In this document: one piece after another, positions 60,423-64,000 of the stretch
How positions within the stretch are numbered: the first letter of the stretch is position 1
Layout: each line of letters opens with the position of its first letter
Assembly: GCF_034355335.1 (NCBI RefSeq)
Contig: NZ_CP136422.1
Span: 3,258,501-3,322,500, forward strand
Direction of reading: 5' to 3'
Source of the DNA: Blautia coccoides
GTDB lineage: Bacteria; Bacillota; Clostridia; Lachnospirales; Lachnospiraceae
DNA length: 64,000 nucleotides
Notes under the pieces: model-generated
What the model was told of the DNA's origin: nothing
What the model saw: the letters and a program-made list of their open reading frames with translations, nothing else
Databases searched by the model: none
Translations under genes and position numbers: made by a program

Positions 60423-61119
60423 CTTCATTATTTTGCTTTAAAAATGAATTTTGATATCCCAAATTATATGGGCAAATATCTCTACATTTATGACACGAAA
60501 TTTCCCAAACTTTTTCTTCTTCATTATCTCCAAAAGCAAACTCCCAACAGGATTGTTGCTTTATTTCCCATTTTTCCAAAGCGTTTACAGGGCAAATTTC
60601 CACACACAAATTACAATTATTGCAAAGAGGTTCTTTCATTTCATCAGGCTCAAACCCCTGCTCACATAAAACGGTCCCTAACCAAACCATGCTGCCAAAT
60701 TCCGGTGTTATCAATAGAGAATGTCTTCCTATCGTCCCTAATCCTGCCGCCTGAGCGGCATGTTTTTGAGAAACAATAGAACGGTATCTGCCAGTATTTT
60801 TGTCCCATTGATCTTCATTTGTCGGTATAGGAACACATACAATCTGATTCTTTTCCATTTCAATACAGAAATCAAGCGCTATCGCATCCATTTTGGGCGT
60901 AATAGAATTTCGCACCCTTGTATATGGAATAGCAGATTTACAAATTAGTGTTCCAATTGGAAATCTGCACCCAAAAGATATTACCGATTCGCATGTGGGT
61001 AAAACATCTAACGGATGATAACCCTTCGGCGCATCACCAAATCTGTCTATACTTGCTATGCCACATAAATCTGCACCTAGTGAAAACATTATTTCCTTTA
61101 CTTTTTCACGTGTAATCAT
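60418..61119 (-). CDS. QueG-like 4Fe-4S protein (short epoxyqueuosine-reductase homologue)
   Basis: 233 residues. Two ferredoxin-type clusters: CNNCNLCVEICPVNALE (about 165-181) and CHKCRDICPYNLGYQ near the C-terminus; upstream cobalamin-binding-type region with QKHAAQAAGLGTIGRHSLLITPEFGSMVWLG. It is shorter than QueG (about 380) and lacks its C-terminal HEAT-like part, so a different reductase role is likely. The end overlaps the repeat motif; single gene. Confidence 0.82.
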   Translation of the reverse strand: MITREKVKEIMFSLGADLCGIASIDRFGDAPKGYHPLDVLPTCESVISFGCRFPIGTLICKSAIPYTRVRNSITPKMDAIALDFCIEMEKNQIVCVPIPTNEDQWDKNTGRYRSIVSQKHAAQAAGLGTIGRHSLLITPEFGSMVWLGTVLCEQGFEPDEMKEPLCNNCNLCVEICPVNALEKWEIKQQSCWEFAFGDNEEEKVWEISCHKCRDICPYNLGYQNSFLKQNNEG

Positions 61120-61148
61120 ATACTATTACCTCTTTCACAACTTCAAAG

Positions 61149-61395
61149 TTAACTTCGTTCATATACTAAATCCATAATTCCATTATAACATTTTGTTTGA
61201 ATCAATTTTAACTTTATTTCTTTTTCCAACATATCAAAAAGATGGATGCCTGTTCCTAAAATATCAAGATCAATCCCTATCATACGCAGCCCCTCTCTGC
61301 GGATGTTGATTGACGCATTCATGTCGCTGTCCATCCGATTCCCACAGCTCCAGTTGTAGATCCGTTCTCCCAGCTCCAGACTGGAATAGAGACAG
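61149..61395 (-). pseudogene. IS200/IS605-type TnpB remnant
   Basis: Minus-strand sequence encodes LELGERIYNWSCGNRMDSDMNASINIRREGLRM, the zinc-finger/last-Asp end of TnpB (usually CPxCG...DRDxNAAxNI). Only the tail survives, its first cysteine pair is damaged, and no TnpA or ends are visible. Confidence 0.7.
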
Positions 61396-61708
61396 GCAAT
61401 TATCTCTATTTTGTTCTGAAGTGTAACGCGGTTTAAGATGCCGGCGGATACTGCTCCTACTAACCGCTCCTGCTAAAATTCTTTATTAAAATTATAACGT
61501 ATCCTATGACTTAATACAATCTAAATCCCACTTTGTGACAGGGCCGTTTCGCAATGCCTACTCTTCACAAGAATTCCATATTTTTGTCTGAGCATATCAT
61601 TTTTATTAATAATAGAACGCCTGATGGCCGGGGTTCTTTTTGTTGATTATCCTTGTGTTCCTTGGTACAATAAGAACAAATATGACAGCAGCGTGAGGAT
61701 ATAGATAT

Positions 61709-63049
61709 ATGCATGAGAGAATAAAAGGAAGTTTCCGTTATTTTGTGATAACAGCCGTTTGCTTATTTCTTATCCTGGGGTGCCTGGTTTTATATGCGGG
61801 TGTTCAGGAAGCAAACCTTAAAAAAGCGGAGGCAGTACGTGAGACAAAAATATATGCAGAGAGGATAGAAGCACTCTTAAATTCCTTGTTCCACAAAACA
61901 GACATCCTGGAATCTATTATTATCACCAGCAATGGAGAGGTTCCGGAAGAAACGTTCCGTGACCTGGCAAAGTCCATGATAGACAGTCCCGGCATAAGGG
62001 CTGTCCAATACCTGCCGGGAGGGGTTGTGCGCTACTGCTATCCCTTGGAGGGCAATGAGGAAGTGATTGGGGATAACATCTTTCAGAATCCCAGCCGTAA
62101 AAGGGACGCACGCCTGGCCGTTGACACCAAGGAGATCGCTTTGTCAGGGCCATATGATCTAGACCAGGGCGGCTTTGGACTGGTGGCCAGAAATCCCATT
62201 TTCCTGACTAACAAAGAGGGGGAGGAATCTTTTTGGGGATTCTCTGTCATTATCCTGGACTTGCCGGATGCCATCGGAGATATCCATCTGGAGGAATTAA
62301 GACAGTCCGGCTATGAATACAGCCTTCATTGTATGGTGGATGATCAGCCGGTAGTAGTTACCCAATCCACGGATTTCACAGGACAGTGGACCATCGATAA
62401 TAGTATCCGTGTCCCCAACCATATATGGACACTGACCCTGCAGTCCAAAACGGGATGGCTCCCATGGAGAGAAATGACGGTGAAAGCCGTAATCATCCTG
62501 CTGCTAAGCCTCCTGTGCGGAGAATTGGTTTATATGAACAAGAAGAAACAGGACCAGATCCACCGCATGGCAGTCACAGACGAACTGACGGGCACCTACA
62601 ACAGAAGATGGCTGAAGCAGTATCTGGAAAAATCATGCATGAAGAGGACCCAGCCTTTCATGCTCTTATATATGGATTTAAACGGCTTTAAAAAGATAAA
62701 TGATGTTCTGGGGCATGGATACGGCGACCAGCTTCTAGTGGAAGTGGCACGGCGTTTAGAAGAATTTCTGGGTCCCTCCGATATCTTGTCCAGGATAGGA
62801 GGAGATGAATTCGTCATGATCCTCAAACTGGATGCTGACAACAAGGCAAGACAGGAGGTTGATAAAAAGATACACAAGGTTATCAGCGAGCCTTATAACC
62901 TGAGTGGAGATGCCACAGAGGAATCCGTAGGCATTAGCGTAGGAATCGCATTCTTCCCTGAAGACGGAACTGATCATGAGCATTTGATGAAGATTGCAGA
63001 TGAACGAATGTATATGGATAAACAGAAAAGTGCGGCATCTAATGATTAG
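61709..63049 (+). CDS. CHASE-domain diguanylate cyclase
   Basis: 446 residues. TM1 (about 12-32), external CHASE domain (about 60-235: IRAVQYLPGGVVRYCYPLEGNEEVIGDN, ARNPIFLTNKEG), TM2 (about 254-276) and GGDEF domain (about 285-442) with VTDELTGTYNRRWL, MDLNGFKKINDVLGHGYGDQLL and RIGGDEFVMIL. The active-site GGDEF is intact, so c-di-GMP synthesis is expected. The position usually holding the RxxD inhibitory site reads GPSD, so product feedback is probably absent. GAGGAT precedes the ATG. No EAL gene nearby. Confidence 0.92.
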   Translation: MHERIKGSFRYFVITAVCLFLILGCLVLYAGVQEANLKKAEAVRETKIYAERIEALLNSLFHKTDILESIIITSNGEVPEETFRDLAKSMIDSPGIRAVQYLPGGVVRYCYPLEGNEEVIGDNIFQNPSRKRDARLAVDTKEIALSGPYDLDQGGFGLVARNPIFLTNKEGEESFWGFSVIILDLPDAIGDIHLEELRQSGYEYSLHCMVDDQPVVVTQSTDFTGQWTIDNSIRVPNHIWTLTLQSKTGWLPWREMTVKAVIILLLSLLCGELVYMNKKKQDQIHRMAVTDELTGTYNRRWLKQYLEKSCMKRTQPFMLLYMDLNGFKKINDVLGHGYGDQLLVEVARRLEEFLGPSDILSRIGGDEFVMILKLDADNKARQEVDKKIHKVISEPYNLSGDATEESVGISVGIAFFPEDGTDHEHLMKIADERMYMDKQKSAASND

Positions 63050-63200
63050 CATACAGCTTAAAACGACTCACTCTGTTTTTTAGAAGCTGAGACTGCCCGT
63101 AGAGTTCCTCAGATACAGCGGCTGACTCCTCCGCAGTGGCGGAGTTTGTCTGTACTACATCGGATATCTGGTATATGCATGAGGATACCATCTCTGTCAC
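63039..63200 (-). pseudogene. Chemoreceptor C-terminal remnant
   Basis: Minus-strand frame ending YQISDVVQTNSATAEESAAVSEELYGQSQLLKNRVSRFKLYANH matches only the extreme C-terminus of a methyl-accepting chemotaxis protein. Upstream sequence does not continue the receptor. It overlaps the 3' end of the diguanylate cyclase gene by 11 bp. Confidence 0.8.
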
Positions 63201-63329
63201 GGCAGCCTGTTTTTTTGATGCATGTCTGTGTAAGGCCTTTTTGTAATTTATGGAAATTTTTAATGATTGCATCACTATTCTTTCCAAATAATTTTTCCAG
63301 TAGAAATAGTGGATGATTCCCATCATTCA

Positions 63330-64000
63330 TCATAGATAATACTCAATCCGTTCCTCCTCTTTCATTCCAAAAGCATCAAACACCTTATCTCGCACCGCAA
63401 GGAAATCATCAGAGGTCCTGTCTCTATGTTTTCCAAGGGGAACAGGTATGATCGTTTTGATCTTCCCGGGATTTGGTGTCATGACAACAATCCGGTCTGC
63501 CAGTGCCACGGCCTCCTCGATATCATGTGTCACGAAGATAACTGTGATCTTCTCTTTTTCCGCAATTCTATGAATGTCATCCTGCATCTGCAGCCTGGTG
63601 ATGGCATCCAATGCAGCAAATGGTTCATCCATGAACAGGATCCGCGGTTTTACTGCCAGCGCCCTGGCAATGGATACCCTCTGCTGCATCCCGCCGGAGA
63701 GCTGCCATGGCTTAAATTTCTTAAACCGTTCCAAACCGACCAGTTTCAGATAGCTATCCGTCCGCTCTTTTGCTTCCTGCTTTTTATATTTTTTTGCAAG
63801 CAGCCCCATCATGACATTTTTCTCCACACTCTTCCAGGGCAAAAGTCCATAATGCTGAAAAACAGTCACATGATCCGGGGAGGGGTTTTCTACTTTCTTT
63901 CCATCAATGAGGATACTTCCAGAATCTATCCGTTCAAATCCTGCAGCGGCGTTTAAAAGCGTGGTCTTTCCACAGCCGCTTGGTCCCAAAAGACAGATAA
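63330..64000 (-). CDS. Nitrate/sulfonate/taurine-type ABC transporter ATPase (5' end outside window)
   Basis: Frame open to the right window edge; about 223 residues visible from just before the P-loop. Walker A GPSGCGKTT, Q-loop VFQHYGLLPWKSVEKNV, signature LSGGMQQRVSIARAL, Walker B ILFMDEPFAALD and switch VTHDIEEAV, with the LLPW-type Q-loop and ARALAVKPRI typical of SsuB/TauB/NrtD. The substrate-binding protein and permease should lie beyond 64000. Uptake of an organosulfur or related anion is inferred from family. Confidence 0.9.
   Translation of the reverse strand, partial: ICLLGPSGCGKTTLLNAAAGFERIDSGSILIDGKKVENPSPDHVTVFQHYGLLPWKSVEKNVMMGLLAKKYKKQEAKERTDSYLKLVGLERFKKFKPWQLSGGMQQRVSIARALAVKPRILFMDEPFAALDAITRLQMQDDIHRIAEKEKITVIFVTHDIEEAVALADRIVVMTPNPGKIKTIIPVPLGKHRDRTSDDFLAVRDKVFDAFGMKEEERIEYYL

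Overview
The window reads as a chromosome segment of an anaerobic, spore-forming Clostridia member, most like a Lachnospiraceae (Blautia-type) gut bacterium. The evidence is the Firmicutes gene order rplU-prp-rpmA-obgE-yhbY-nadD-yqeK-rsfS, an L27 with the Prp-cleaved N-terminal extension, divergent lexA/yneA, Spo0A-type and VanRS-type regulators, AGGAGG ribosome binding sites and several antibiotic-response transporters. No rRNA, tRNA or CRISPR array was seen. This assignment is inference from gene content.

Layout. 1-5981 is a BceRS-BceAB antimicrobial-peptide sensing and efflux locus whose kinase gene is split by an IS110-family element. 5953-9622 holds a FAD oxidoreductase, a split chromate-type transporter and a divergent LysR regulator. 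9688-11652 is a YtrA-type GntR/ABC operon with a consensus promoter and a dyad operator. 11706-17198 groups a UvrA-like ABC protein, an APH-fold phosphotransferase and an Lsa-like ABC-F protein preceded by a leader peptide plus attenuator. 17231-20153 is a D,D-carboxypeptidase with a VanRS-like pair. 20234-21607 has a receiver-less Spo0A C-domain protein divergent from an XRE regulator. 21631-26292 is a second ABC transporter with its own two-component system. 26522-32873 carries an aldose-epimerase-like protein, AraM-type dehydrogenase, a P-loop kinase and DeoR and LacI regulators, with long AT-rich, repeat-containing spacers. 33613-35229 includes the SOS pair yneA/lexA with about five LexA boxes between them.

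35386-49367 is the core housekeeping block on the minus strand: two conserved radical-SAM genes, RNase G, NUDIX, CPBP, rplU, prp, rpmA, obgE, yhbY, nadD, yqeK, rsfS. It has been invaded twice: an IS66 element with a perfect 8-bp target duplication lies between rsfS and its terminator, and a second copy of the same IS110 element lies exactly at the yqeK/rsfS junction.

49690-63250 is a degraded accessory zone: integrase, TnpB, aldo-keto reductase, histidine kinase and chemoreceptor remnants mixed with small single genes (two-cysteine-cluster DUF3795-like, MBL, PEBP, HTH, racemase, QueG-like). Several of these are followed by a shared short intergenic motif. A diguanylate cyclase, a full chemoreceptor and a partial nitrate/taurine-type ABC ATPase complete the window.

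The most interesting system is the two-copy IS110 element. Its 5' noncoding end folds by eye into two stem/internal-loop hairpins. Their loops match the two insertion targets and the element's own ends, as expected of a bridge RNA. The target loop spells the anti-Shine-Dalgarno tail of 16S rRNA, and one insertion sits precisely on a Shine-Dalgarno sequence.
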